Of a DNA stretch of 64,000 bases, positions 34,949-43,471 are shown in pieces (the stretch's first letter is position 1; each line of letters opens with the position of its first letter). The notes below the pieces were generated by a model. It was given only the letters and a program-made list of their open reading frames with translations, was not told the DNA's origin and searched no databases. The position numbers and the translations under genes were made by a program. Source of the stretch: CADEDV01 sp048498035 (GTDB lineage: Bacteria; Bacteroidota; Bacteroidia; Chitinophagales; Chitinophagaceae); contig JBEHYT010000015.1 in assembly GCA_048498035.1 (NCBI GenBank), positions 36,611 to 100,610 on the forward strand, in the 5' to 3' direction.

Positions 34949-35058
34949 TACAACTTCTACATGATAGTTCTCACGGGATTCTTCAATACAATTTAATGTA
35001 CACAGCTACCTGAATCGTTATCGACCCACGTGAATCGCGCAAGTTCATATCAATCCAC

Positions 35059-35607
35059 CTAACTTTCCACCGCAAATTTTTCCTTGTAAAAAGTAATTGC
35101 ATCCGAAATGATCTTGCAGGCAGTATCCTTGTCCTGGAAATTATCAATCTCCACTTTTTTATTTTCCAATACTTTATACTGCTCAAAAAAATTACGCAAT
35201 TCCAGCAGAAAATGATGCGGCAATTCCTGGATCGAATTATAATGATTTACAGACGGGTCATGCGCCGCCACCGCAATGATCTTATCATCCAACTGGCCAC
35301 TGTCAATCATCTGCATATTCCCGATTACCCGGGTTTCTACCAGGCATAGCGACTGGATCGATTGACTGCAAAGCACCAATATATCCAATGGATCATTATC
35401 CTGACCCAGCGTTTGTGGAATAAAGCCATAGTTCATCGGGTAATGAAAGGAGGAGTAGATCACCCGGTCCAGCTTCAGCAATCCCGTATCCTTATCCACC
35501 TCGTATTTAGCGCGGGAACCCTGTGGTATCTCGATCAGTGCGGTAACGTTTTGCGGAGCGCCGGCGCCATAGTGAACGCCATGCCAGGGGTGATGAACAG
35601 TAAGCAT
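35059..35607 (-). CDS. ppa: inorganic pyrophosphatase, family I
   Basis: The enzyme hydrolyses PPi to phosphate in the cytoplasm, pulling biosynthetic reactions forward. The 182-residue length and the motifs EIPQGSRAKYEVDKDTGLLKLDR, MNYGFIPQTLGQDNDPLDILVL (metal-binding Asp residues) and DPSVNHYNSIQELP are standard for soluble family I pyrophosphatases. It lies downstream of crcB, with a 15-bp gap on the same strand. Pyrophosphatase is fluoride-sensitive, so its position beside a fluoride exporter is worth noting, though the link is inferred. Confidence 0.96.
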   Translation of the reverse strand: MLTVHHPWHGVHYGAGAPQNVTALIEIPQGSRAKYEVDKDTGLLKLDRVIYSSFHYPMNYGFIPQTLGQDNDPLDILVLCSQSIQSLCLVETRVIGNMQMIDSGQLDDKIIAVAAHDPSVNHYNSIQELPHHFLLELRNFFEQYKVLENKKVEIDNFQDKDTACKIISDAITFYKEKFAVES

Positions 35608-35622
35608 ATTTTCAGTTTAATT

Positions 35623-35994
35623 TCATTTGGTGATTTTCATTCCGGCAAAAGTGGCCAGCAGGCCAATAACCACGCTGGCAAACAGATACAGGAAAAATGC
35701 GGCGGTCCGGTTTTCTTTCAGCAGGTCTATCCCTTCCAGCGTAAAAGAGGAGAACGTGGTAAAACCGCCGCAAAAACCGGTCATTAACAGCAGCTTCCAG
35801 TTTTCAAGAGTGTCGAACGATTTAAAACTCATTCCCCAAAACAACCCGATCAGGAAGCATCCAACGATATTCACGGCAAAAGTGCTAAAGGGGAAATAAT
35901 GGGGGTATGCATAATTTACCCAGCGTTGTACCAGGTAGCGGCATATACTTCCGCTGCCGCCGCCCAGCGCTACCAGCAGTAGACTTTGCATCAT
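35623..35994 (-). CDS. crcB: fluoride exporter CrcB/Fluc
   Basis: The 123-residue membrane protein has four predicted helices and the family motifs GGGSGSICRYLVQRW (about 10-24), FAVNIVGCFLIGLFWG (Asn-containing helix 2) and MTGFCGGFTTFSSF (about 73-86, lining the pore). It works as a dual-topology dimer and lets toxic fluoride out. I looked for a fluoride riboswitch upstream; the preceding gene overlaps by 4 bp, so there is no leader to hold one. It sits between a lipoprotein gene and ppa. Confidence 0.95.
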   Translation of the reverse strand: MMQSLLLVALGGGSGSICRYLVQRWVNYAYPHYFPFSTFAVNIVGCFLIGLFWGMSFKSFDTLENWKLLLMTGFCGGFTTFSSFTLEGIDLLKENRTAAFFLYLFASVVIGLLATFAGMKITK

Positions 35995-36419
35995 GGCAGC
36001 GAGTCTGTTTGCGGTTTAAGCAGGTATTTAAAATCAACCAACCATTTTTCACCCTCCTTTATCACACGAAGTGTATCCTTTTTATTGGTGTAAGTATTAA
36101 AATAGGCGATGGAACTGGTAAGGCTGTCCAGGTGTTGTACCTGGAATATCTTGATCTCTGCATTATGGTATTGCTGTTTTTCCTCGGGACTGCTATGTTC
36201 TTTATAGCGGCGCTCCACGTTGTCCATCAGTTGGATGCCGGCAGAGTCCTGCACCATAAACTGGCGGGCCCTGTCAAAGTTGCCATCCAGCGAGGCGCGC
36301 ACAAATTCACGTGCCGCATCAATATCATCTTCAGCCGTTACAGTGGGTCCTTTGTCGGCATTTGTACAGCCTGCCAGGAGCGCAACGGCTGCCAGCAGGG
36401 TAAACAACATTTTTTTCAT
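35991..36419 (-). CDS. DUF4878-like lipoprotein
   Basis: The 142-residue protein has a lipoprotein signal (KKMLFTLLAAVALLAGC, Cys 18). The domain of about 110 residues has an N-terminal helix pattern (AAREFVRASLDGNFDRARQFM) and C-terminal strands (DTLRVIKEGEKWLVDFKYLL), like the DUF4878/SnoaL-type fold. Function unknown. It overlaps crcB by 4 bp, forming the operon lipoprotein-crcB-ppa. A related lipoprotein is encoded immediately upstream on the same strand. Confidence 0.82.
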   Translation of the reverse strand: MKKMLFTLLAAVALLAGCTNADKGPTVTAEDDIDAAREFVRASLDGNFDRARQFMVQDSAGIQLMDNVERRYKEHSSPEEKQQYHNAEIKIFQVQHLDSLTSSIAYFNTYTNKKDTLRVIKEGEKWLVDFKYLLKPQTDSLP

Positions 36420-36440
36420 ACCTGCAAATTACGGAATAAG

Positions 36441-36478
36441 TAAAAAAAATCCCCCTTTTGCCGGGGCAGAAGGGGGAT
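36441..36478 (-). terminator. rho-independent terminator between the two lipoprotein genes
   Basis: On the minus strand, ATCCCCCTT pairs with AAGGGGGAT around a GC-rich loop, followed by seven T. It terminates the upstream DUF4878 lipoprotein gene and makes the lipoprotein-crcB-ppa unit separate. Confidence 0.85.
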
Positions 36479-36497
36479 GGGATAAAATGAGTTCTGT

Positions 36498-37112
36498 TTA
36501 TTGTTGCTTTTGCATTTGTTCGATCATTTTCTGCGCTTCTTTCAGCTTTTCGGGATCAATGGTTTTCAGCATACTGTCTGCTGCCTGCAGCCCTTTTTGT
36601 ACGTCTTCAGGATTATAGTTCTTCAGGTCTTCTTCCGGGTTCGACAGGGAGTCGTTACCATCGTTCATGTTGGGATTCATACCTTCTTCATTTCCCATTT
36701 TCATTAGTGTTGCCATGCTGAAATCCACTTTCCAGGCGCCATCTTCTTTTTTCAGTTGGAAGGTCGTGGATTTGTCGGAGCCTTTTTGTTTGCATTCCAC
36801 GGAAGCCACATCTCCTTCAATTTTCGCATCGCTGATTTCCATGCCCTTGAATTTTTCTGCTGGATCTTCTTCATTTTTGGGTGAGTCCTTTTTCATTTTC
36901 TCAGCCATTTCCATCCCTTTCTTCATCATATCCATGGTGCTTTTGCTGTCCTTGGTAGTCAGTTTCGCAGCGCCATCAATATCTTTTTTCTCCATACGGC
37001 TAAAAAATTCTGCCAGCACGGCCTTCGGATCATTTCCGACGCTGCCTTTACAGCCATACAATACAGTGGCCGCCAGCGCAAGCAGGGGCAGAAATTTTAT
37101 GAACTTTTTCAT
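36498..37112 (-). CDS. DUF4878-like lipoprotein
   Basis: ATG 37112 opens a lipoprotein signal (KKFIKFLPLLALAATVLYGC, Cys about 21). The mature part contains NDPKAVLAEFFSRMEKKDIDGAAKLTTKDS, the DUF4878-type start, and VASVECKQKGSDKSTTFQLKKEDGAWKVDFS near 130-155. It then has an acidic Asn/Asp-rich linker and a helical tail rich in Lys, Glu, Met and Gln. Total 204 residues. The function is not known; the charged tail is an addition relative to its shorter neighbour. A TACATTTG -7 element lies upstream. Confidence 0.82.
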   Translation of the reverse strand: MKKFIKFLPLLALAATVLYGCKGSVGNDPKAVLAEFFSRMEKKDIDGAAKLTTKDSKSTMDMMKKGMEMAEKMKKDSPKNEEDPAEKFKGMEISDAKIEGDVASVECKQKGSDKSTTFQLKKEDGAWKVDFSMATLMKMGNEEGMNPNMNDGNDSLSNPEEDLKNYNPEDVQKGLQAADSMLKTIDPEKLKEAQKMIEQMQKQQ

Positions 37113-37133
37113 GTGTAAGTTTTTGGTTTGAGG

Positions 37134-37141
37134 CAAATGTA
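37134..37141 (-). promoter_or_regulatory. -7 promoter element (TACATTTG) for the DUF4878 lipoprotein gene
   Basis: It matches TAnnTTTG, 21 bp upstream of the start codon. No clear -33 element is seen. Confidence 0.4.
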
Positions 37142-37168
37142 AGTTGTTCCCCGAATAAAAAGATACCA

Positions 37169-37825
37169 CTATTGGGTAAAATCCACTCTTTTTATGAGGT
37201 GACTGCGCGGATTTAAAAAAATATCATCCGGGCACACGGCCAGTAGCCCGGAACGATTTTGAACCGAAGGCCTCAGTGAGTCGGCAAGCGCCTGGTTCAA
37301 ACTCTTAAAAACAAATTCAGAACAATACATGACATTGTCTGTGTTGAAATTGAAGAACATATCAAACCGCAGGCGGCGGGCATAGTACCGGGCTACAATC
37401 TGCCGGAGTGAATCAACCTGTTGTGTTCCCATCTGAAACCGGTAGATTGCAAACCTGTCTACCTCACCGGGCACCAGGAAACTATCAATAGGATCCCTCC
37501 GTAATTCCTGGCTGGGATTATAGTCGCCGCCAATGGCGTGGTAAACCATCACGGAATCATGTTCTACCAGCAAAATACCGCAATGGGAAAAAGAAGTGTC
37601 CGTCCGGTTCATATTTCGCGCTGCCCGGCTCACCTCATCCGTTCCGTCGCGGAAAATAAGATCGCCACTGCGCACCAGCGCTGCCGCACTGTCTACCCGT
37701 TGATAAAAAAAAGCAGGAGTAACAGTCGTATTGTACTCACCGGTACTAGGGTTGCAGGCTGCTAAAAAAAACAGGAGGCAACCTAACAGTTGCCTCCCCA
37801 TTCCTTGATGTATGTTCCGGATCAT
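37169..37825 (-). CDS. permuted NlpC/P60 (YiiX/YebB-like) cysteine hydrolase, lipoprotein
   Basis: The 218-residue protein has a lipoprotein signal (LLGCLLFFLAAC). Its circularly permuted papain-like fold has the His first (SFSHCGILLVEHDSVMVYHA, about 79-98) and the Cys later (NVMYCSEFVFKSL, about 160-172), the signature of the YiiX/YebB group. SGDLIFRDG opens the domain. Members act on wall peptides or lipid amides; the substrate here is unknown. It starts inside the stop codon of the PhoH gene (ATGA overlap), so the two are translationally coupled. Confidence 0.88.
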   Translation of the reverse strand: MIRNIHQGMGRQLLGCLLFFLAACNPSTGEYNTTVTPAFFYQRVDSAAALVRSGDLIFRDGTDEVSRAARNMNRTDTSFSHCGILLVEHDSVMVYHAIGGDYNPSQELRRDPIDSFLVPGEVDRFAIYRFQMGTQQVDSLRQIVARYYARRLRFDMFFNFNTDNVMYCSEFVFKSLNQALADSLRPSVQNRSGLLAVCPDDIFLNPRSHLIKRVDFTQ

Positions 37826-38796
37826 TGTTGAGGGGGCTCGTGATCCTTTTTTTCTTTTTCGTAAGCCCGGATAATAGCTTTTACCAGGCGGTGGCGCACT
37901 ACATCTTCTTCATCCAACTCAATATGTCCAATGCCGTCTACATTTTTCAGGATGCGGACCGCGGTAGACAAACCGCTTTTCTGGTTACGCGGCAGATCCA
38001 CCTGCGTCATATCACCGGTAATGATAGCTTTGGCATTGGCGCCAATCCGTGTCAGGAACATTTTAAGCTGAAGATCCGTTGCATTCTGCGCCTCATCCAG
38101 GATTATAAACGCATTATCCAGCGTACGGCCGCGCATATAAGCCAGCGGCGCGATCTCGATCGTGCGTGTGGTCATATAATACCCCAGTTTGTCAGCCGGG
38201 ATCATGTCATCCAGCGCATCATATAGCGGGCGCAGATAGGGATCAATCTTTTCTTTCAAATCCCCCGGCAAAAAACCGAGACTTTCACCCGCTTCTACTG
38301 CCGGCCGCGTCAGTACAATCTTTTTTACCTGTTTATTCTTTAATGCCCGAACGGCAAGCGCCACAGCCGTGTAGGTTTTACCCGTACCGGCAGGGCCAAT
38401 GGCAAAAACAATGTCATTCTTTTCCGCCATATGGACCATCCGCTTCTGGTTGGCCGTACGTGCGCGTACGGATTTTCCATTGGGGCCAAATACAAGTACG
38501 TCGTTGGGATTCCGTTCCTTAAAGTTATCTATCGTTTCGGCATCATCCCCACCCAGGATCTGCTCAAAGTAGTTTTCACTCATATGACCGTTCCGTTCCA
38601 GGTACGACACAATGAGCGAAATCTTTTCACGCGCGCTCTCCACCTGTTCAGGTGCGCCACTCAGTTTGAGCTGCGTGCCACGCGATAAAATTTTAAGCAG
38701 GGGAAATTTCTTTTTAAGGATGTCCAGTTTACCGTTGTTGACGCCGAAGAACTCGATAGGGTTTACGGTTTCAAGGTTGATGATCGTGTCGGTCAA
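37822..38796 (-). CDS. PhoH-family ATPase
   Basis: I place the start at TTG 38796 because family members begin a few residues before TIINLETVNPIEFFGVNN. An in-frame TTG at 38925 would add 43 unconserved residues. The protein is about 324 residues: an N-terminal KH-like region (about 25-95) and the PhoH P-loop NTPase with GPAGTGKTYTAVALAV, EAGESLGFLPGDLKEKIDPYLRPLYDAL and IILDEAQNAT. PhoH proteins are cytoplasmic ATPases associated with RNA processing (the YbeZ type pairs with the YbeY RNase), although no ybeY is here. The next gene is coupled to it by a 4-bp overlap. Confidence 0.9.
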   Translation of the reverse strand: MTDTIINLETVNPIEFFGVNNGKLDILKKKFPLLKILSRGTQLKLSGAPEQVESAREKISLIVSYLERNGHMSENYFEQILGGDDAETIDNFKERNPNDVLVFGPNGKSVRARTANQKRMVHMAEKNDIVFAIGPAGTGKTYTAVALAVRALKNKQVKKIVLTRPAVEAGESLGFLPGDLKEKIDPYLRPLYDALDDMIPADKLGYYMTTRTIEIAPLAYMRGRTLDNAFIILDEAQNATDLQLKMFLTRIGANAKAIITGDMTQVDLPRNQKSGLSTAVRILKNVDGIGHIELDEEDVVRHRLVKAIIRAYEKEKKDHEPPQQ

Positions 38797-39076
38797 TTCA
38801 CTTCGTTTTAAGTGGCCATTACGGCTTAGGATCCGGAGAGGCCATTTCACAAAACCGGCGGGGGTGGCACCGGTGATACTGTTCGTCTTTTGGCTGTTTG
38901 CAAAAGCATCACCCTCTGTTTCCAATATTACTAATGGAAATCTTCACTTCCTAAAGTTAATTATTCACAGATGTGAAAACAAATTACAGGCTATAAGTTA
39001 ATGTTAAGCATTTTTTACCTATGCCTCATCTAAAACAATTCACGCGGGTGAAAGTTCAGTCGGGCTCAAACCGCTA

Positions 39077-41569
39077 TTACCAACGCGCCACAATCTTGAA
39101 ATTGACAAGTCGCGGCGTAAGCCGGTTGGGCATTGTATAAACCGTATTGGAGAAGTCTTTGATCAATAGATAAGAGATCGTATTCTGGCGGTCAATCAGG
39201 TTAAATATTTCAAGGCTCGCCCAGATGCTTTCAAATTCACGAAATGGGCTATGACTCCTGCGCTTGCTGCGGTCATTATCCAGCAGCAACGCACTGAAAC
39301 CTACATCCGCACGTATATAAGGATCAATAAATAGTCCATTCCGGTATTTCACGCTGCCCGGTATATTATACGGCAGGTTACTTCCATACAGGAAGTTGAG
39401 GTACATTTTAAAATTCTTATTCGTTGCCAGGTAGTCCTGGAAAAACATACCAAACGTGATCAACCGGTCAGTAGGCCGGCGCACCCAACCCTTTTCTACC
39501 GTTACACTGTCAATCGGTTGATTCTGGTCGTTGAGCGTGTACTGCTGGTACGTATCACCTTTAATATCCTCCTTTGTTCGCATCAGCCCGAGGCTGATCC
39601 AACTGTCTGCATCCTTTACCAACTGCCCATACAGTCTTGTTTCCAGCCCTGCCGCATATGCTTTCGCATTGTTCTCCCCAAAATAACGGATACGCACATT
39701 GTCGATATCATAAGGCACTACATCCGTCATGTATTTATAATACGCCTCGGTGGTCCACCGCATCGGCCTGCCGCCAAGTCCGCTGAAATTATAGTCAAAG
39801 CCCAATACCCCCTGCCAGCTTTTTTGGGCTTTTAATGCCGTATTCAACGTGCCGTCATAGCGCCGCAGCTCCCGGTAAAAAGGCGGCTGATCATACCGGC
39901 CCAGCGCTGCCCGGAAGATAATATCCCGCTTCCAGTTAGGCTTCCAGCTTGCGCCTAATCGCGGAGATACCAGGAATTCTTTATTTAACGAATTGTAGTT
40001 GAAACGCACCCCAGCGGTCAACGTAGTGGTGTGATTGGAATCACCCATCAATATATTATCCTGCACATAGCCCGAATATTTATTTACGGTCAGGTCGGCT
40101 GTTGATTTGATCACACTGCTCAGTGCCAGCAGGTCGGGCTGATAGGGAAGGGAATAGCCCGCAGAATCCTGGAATTCCCATTCATTCAATTTATCGTGGA
40201 TCACTGTACGATCATAAGCGGCACCCCATTGCACGGCGTGTTTACCGGCATCAAAGTTTCCCTTATGCCCCAGGTTCCAGTTGTCGATCGTAAGTGCATT
40301 TCTCGCATAATTCTGGTACACACCTGCACCCAGCGGATTAACGATCAACCCATACGTAGGTTTGCTTTTATCAAAATCCCGTTCTCCAAAAAGATACGAT
40401 CCTGTAATATCTATATTTTCATTTTCATCGTCTTCAAAACGCGATGCCAGCCATTTTAATTTCAACTTGCGACTCACCTGGTTGGTCAGTGCCACACCCA
40501 CCATTTTCGTGCTATACTCATCCTTCTCCTGCCCGTCAAAATAGATATCAAGTCCAAGCGATACACTGAAAAAAGGCGAGAATACGGATGAACTCAATTG
40601 GCTATAGGCTGGAACGAGTGAGAATTTGGTTTGTGAAATATTACCAAGCGCTTCAAGTTGCCATTTGCTGTTGAACTGGTAAGTAAGCAAGGCCTGCAAA
40701 TCAGAAGATGATGGTACATAGTTGCCGGTCGTTTCCTGGCGACTTAGCAGGTTGCGGTTGCTGCGATTGCGAACACCTACTACGTAGGTGAACTTGCTAT
40801 TGCGGCTGATTCCTTCCAGGTGAAGCCCCTGTTCCAGGATGCCAACATAGGCCGAACCGCCGAATTTCTTGGGCTTATTGTATTGGATATCCAGCACGCT
40901 ACTCATCTTATCACCGTATTTGGCCTGGAACCCGCCATTGTAAAAATTAATATTACGTACCATTTCGGGGTTAATAAAACTCAACCCTTCCTGCTGGCCA
41001 TTTCTTACCAGGTACGGACGAAAAACTTCAAAATCGTTTACGTAAATCAGGTTTTCATCATAGCTGCCACCACGCACAGAATACTGTGACGTCAACTCAT
41101 TGTTTGAGCCGACAAATATTTTGATCAGGCTTTCCACGCCGGTAACAGCCGATGGGAGATTAAGTACCGTTTTGGGATTGGGTTTGATGAGTCCCGCCTC
41201 CCGGCGATCCCGCTGATCGGTAATGATCACTTCCTGCATCACTATTTCACTTTTTTCCAGGCGAATCGTTACCTGCTCCTCTTCGTTTTCACTCAGCAGG
41301 AAATTTTTCTGCTCACTCCTGAGCCCGGAATACGAAAACACCAATGCGAAGGCTTTTTCTGCGGGTACTTCCACCCGGAAATAACCGGAGTCATTGGTGG
41401 TAATCCCGTTTTGTTTACCAAGGATGGTAACCGAAACATGTGAAAGAGGATTTTCATTTTCATCCACAACAATTCCGGACACATGGGCTATTTTTTTCTG
41501 GGAAAATGCTACCAGCACCAGCAGCAGGCAGGTGGCAGTCAGCAGTATGGGGCGGCAGTTGATTTTCAT
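39077..41569 (-). CDS. TonB-dependent receptor with carboxypeptidase-regulatory-like domain
   Basis: The 830-residue outer-membrane receptor has a signal peptide (RPILLTATCLLLVLVAFSQ) and a regulatory-like beta-sandwich (about 25-110; SGIVVDENENPLSHVSVTILGKQNGITTNDSGYFRV). The plug (about 115-225) contains QYSVRGGSYDENLIYVNDFEVFRP and GFQAKYGDKMSSVLDI. The barrel ends in the strand RLVNFKIVARW. It takes up a large substrate using TonB energy; no SusD-like partner or siderophore genes are near, so the substrate is unknown. It seems monocistronic. Confidence 0.93.
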   Translation of the reverse strand: MKINCRPILLTATCLLLVLVAFSQKKIAHVSGIVVDENENPLSHVSVTILGKQNGITTNDSGYFRVEVPAEKAFALVFSYSGLRSEQKNFLLSENEEEQVTIRLEKSEIVMQEVIITDQRDRREAGLIKPNPKTVLNLPSAVTGVESLIKIFVGSNNELTSQYSVRGGSYDENLIYVNDFEVFRPYLVRNGQQEGLSFINPEMVRNINFYNGGFQAKYGDKMSSVLDIQYNKPKKFGGSAYVGILEQGLHLEGISRNSKFTYVVGVRNRSNRNLLSRQETTGNYVPSSSDLQALLTYQFNSKWQLEALGNISQTKFSLVPAYSQLSSSVFSPFFSVSLGLDIYFDGQEKDEYSTKMVGVALTNQVSRKLKLKWLASRFEDDENENIDITGSYLFGERDFDKSKPTYGLIVNPLGAGVYQNYARNALTIDNWNLGHKGNFDAGKHAVQWGAAYDRTVIHDKLNEWEFQDSAGYSLPYQPDLLALSSVIKSTADLTVNKYSGYVQDNILMGDSNHTTTLTAGVRFNYNSLNKEFLVSPRLGASWKPNWKRDIIFRAALGRYDQPPFYRELRRYDGTLNTALKAQKSWQGVLGFDYNFSGLGGRPMRWTTEAYYKYMTDVVPYDIDNVRIRYFGENNAKAYAAGLETRLYGQLVKDADSWISLGLMRTKEDIKGDTYQQYTLNDQNQPIDSVTVEKGWVRRPTDRLITFGMFFQDYLATNKNFKMYLNFLYGSNLPYNIPGSVKYRNGLFIDPYIRADVGFSALLLDNDRSKRRSHSPFREFESIWASLEIFNLIDRQNTISYLLIKDFSNTVYTMPNRLTPRLVNFKIVARW

Positions 41570-41659
41570 AAGAGATCTGCGTCAAGATACAACAAAAATC
41601 GGCCTTTATATACCGGGCTTCCCGGAGGCTTGTTTTGGTATTGCCTTCATCAATGTTCT

Positions 41660-42307
41660 TCAGGCTTTCTTCAGTGCAGCAATTGTTGCTACGGGGTCCT
41701 TCGACCTGAATACGGTACTTCCGGCCACCAGCACATCAGCGCCGGCTGCCATAATGGTCGCGGCATTGTCAAGCGTTACGCCGCCATCAATCTCGATCAG
41801 TGTTTTTAATCCCCGTTCATCGATCATCTTTCGCAATTGCCGGATCTTTTCAAGCGTATGCGGAATAAAGGTTTGTCCGCCAAACCCCGGGTTTACACTC
41901 ATCATGCACACCAGGTCAATATCGTGAAGGATGTCTGACAACTGGCTCACCGGTGTTGCCGGGTTAATGGCAACGCCCGGCTGCATGCCCAGCGAACGAA
42001 TCTGCTGAATATTGCGATGAAGATGCGGGCAGGCTTCCAGGTGAACCGATAGATGATTGGCGCCCGCGTTTTTAAATTCTTCCGCAAAACGGCCGGGCTC
42101 TTCGATCATCAAATGCACATCACAGGGCTTGCTGGTTGTTTTCCGGATAAACTCGATGATCATCGGCCCAAAACTGATATTTGGCACAAAGCGGCCGTCC
42201 ATTACGTCCAGGTGAAACCAATCCGCCTCGCTGTTGTTCAGCATGCGGCATTCGTCATCCAGTTTGATAAAATCAGCAGCAAGTAAAGAAGGCGCAACAA
42301 TTGCCAT
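41660..42307 (-). CDS. rpe: ribulose-phosphate 3-epimerase
   Basis: The enzyme interconverts ribulose 5-phosphate and xylulose 5-phosphate in the pentose phosphate pathway. ATG 42307 (AIVAPSLLAADFIKL) is the family start; an in-frame ATG at 42343 would add 12 unconserved residues. The 215-residue TIM barrel shows WFHLDVMDGRFVPNISFGP (metal His and Asp), DVHLMIEEP, MMSVNPGFGGQTFI and IEIDGGVTLDNA. It is followed downstream by the TonB receptor gene on the opposite side of an 88-bp gap, with no evident operon. Confidence 0.96.
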   Translation of the reverse strand: MAIVAPSLLAADFIKLDDECRMLNNSEADWFHLDVMDGRFVPNISFGPMIIEFIRKTTSKPCDVHLMIEEPGRFAEEFKNAGANHLSVHLEACPHLHRNIQQIRSLGMQPGVAINPATPVSQLSDILHDIDLVCMMSVNPGFGGQTFIPHTLEKIRQLRKMIDERGLKTLIEIDGGVTLDNAATIMAAGADVLVAGSTVFRSKDPVATIAALKKA

Positions 42308-42370
42308 AGTCCAGCGTTTGATGTGCAAGGTAAGGAAGAACACGCAAGTACACCCCGCAAAAATGGGGCG

Positions 42371-43384
42371 TCATTTCGCCTGCAGGCGGTCTATCGCGGC
42401 TTTGGCTTCGCCCATTGTTTTATCAAGACCATAAGCGCGCTGGTAGTTCAGCAGTGCATCTGCCTTTTGCCCCTCAGCCTCCTCGCATTTCGCCATCCAG
42501 TAATAACCATCTGCATATTTCGCGGATACATTTACGGCCAGCACAGCCGTGTTGTACGCCTCCTGGTATTTCTTTTGATCGTACAATAAACTTGCCTTTT
42601 CGATATAAGCGTCCAGGAACGTGTAATCACGCCGTATGGCATCTTCAAATTGCTGCATCGCTTTAGCAGCACTGCCCGTATTGGCATAATAAATTCCACG
42701 GTAGTAAGAAGGCTCCGCATGACGCGCGGCGCCTTCCTGGCGCGATAGTGAATCACAGAGCAAAAGCACTTTCGGGTTTTTGGTTTGTGCGTATTGAAGC
42801 GCCAGTTGGTAATTTAATTCCACATCATACGGCGTAAGCCGGTAAGCATCTTCCAGCACGGCAATCGCCTCGGGTATGCTGTCTTTGCCGGCCAGCAGGT
42901 CAGCTTTCATTTTCAAAACATCTACCTGCTGCGGGTTCCGCGCCAGTAGTTCATTGGCAAGTTGCAGCGCCTCATTTGCACGTCCCAAATTGGCATAGGC
43001 ATGCGCCAGCGTAAGCGGTAGCAGGGTGCTCTGCGGCAACGCCGCAATGGCCGTACGGAGAAATGCCACCGCAGAATCCGGGTTTTTATCCAGCAACAAA
43101 CTTCCCGTTCCAAGGGCATAATCCTCTTTTTTGTTCAATTGCCAGGCCTGCCTGAAATCAGCTAAGGCGGGCTCAGGAATGCCATTCCTGTTTAACAGGA
43201 TAGCCCGGTGAAAATAGAGCAGATCATTACCAGGGTCCTTACGAATACTGTCCGAAACGCCCGCATAGGGGGGATTTTGTAACAGATCGCCATAAGGAGA
43301 CGCGGTCTCTTCATTTCCACAACCGCATACAGCCAGTAAAAGGGCTGCTATAGCGGGGATGCTTATTTTTGCGAGCTTTTTCAT
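42371..43384 (-). CDS. TPR-repeat lipoprotein
   Basis: The 337-residue protein has a lipoprotein-type signal (KISIPAIAALLLAVCGC) and at least six tetratricopeptide repeats between about 50 and 330 (for example PEPALADFRQAWQLNKKEDYALG, GRANEALQLANELLARNPQQVDVL, GSAAKAMQQFEDAIRRDYTFLDAYIEKASLLYDQKKYQEA). TPR solenoids mediate protein-protein contacts; no enzymatic domain is present. It is transcribed divergently from the TolB-like gene, with 87 bp between the starts. Confidence 0.88.
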   Translation of the reverse strand: MKKLAKISIPAIAALLLAVCGCGNEETASPYGDLLQNPPYAGVSDSIRKDPGNDLLYFHRAILLNRNGIPEPALADFRQAWQLNKKEDYALGTGSLLLDKNPDSAVAFLRTAIAALPQSTLLPLTLAHAYANLGRANEALQLANELLARNPQQVDVLKMKADLLAGKDSIPEAIAVLEDAYRLTPYDVELNYQLALQYAQTKNPKVLLLCDSLSRQEGAARHAEPSYYRGIYYANTGSAAKAMQQFEDAIRRDYTFLDAYIEKASLLYDQKKYQEAYNTAVLAVNVSAKYADGYYWMAKCEEAEGQKADALLNYQRAYGLDKTMGEAKAAIDRLQAK

Positions 43385-43448
43385 GGATCAAAACTACATT
43401 TATACACAGGTATGACAAAACCCTGACAAACAGGGGACACAACAAAAA

Positions 43449-43456
43449 TAACTTTG
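43449..43456 (+). promoter_or_regulatory. -7 promoter element (TAACTTTG) of the TolB-like gene
   Basis: It is an exact TAnnTTTG octamer, 15 bp before the likely start codon at 43472, implying a very short 5' leader. No good -33 element was found at the right spacing. Confidence 0.45.
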
Positions 43457-43471
43457 CAGCCGCTTACTAAA

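Noticed and set aside
35995..36440. Fluoride riboswitch upstream of crcB
   Set aside because: crcB overlaps the preceding gene by 4 bp, and the leader of that gene (36420-36440) is only about 20 nt and shows no riboswitch structure.
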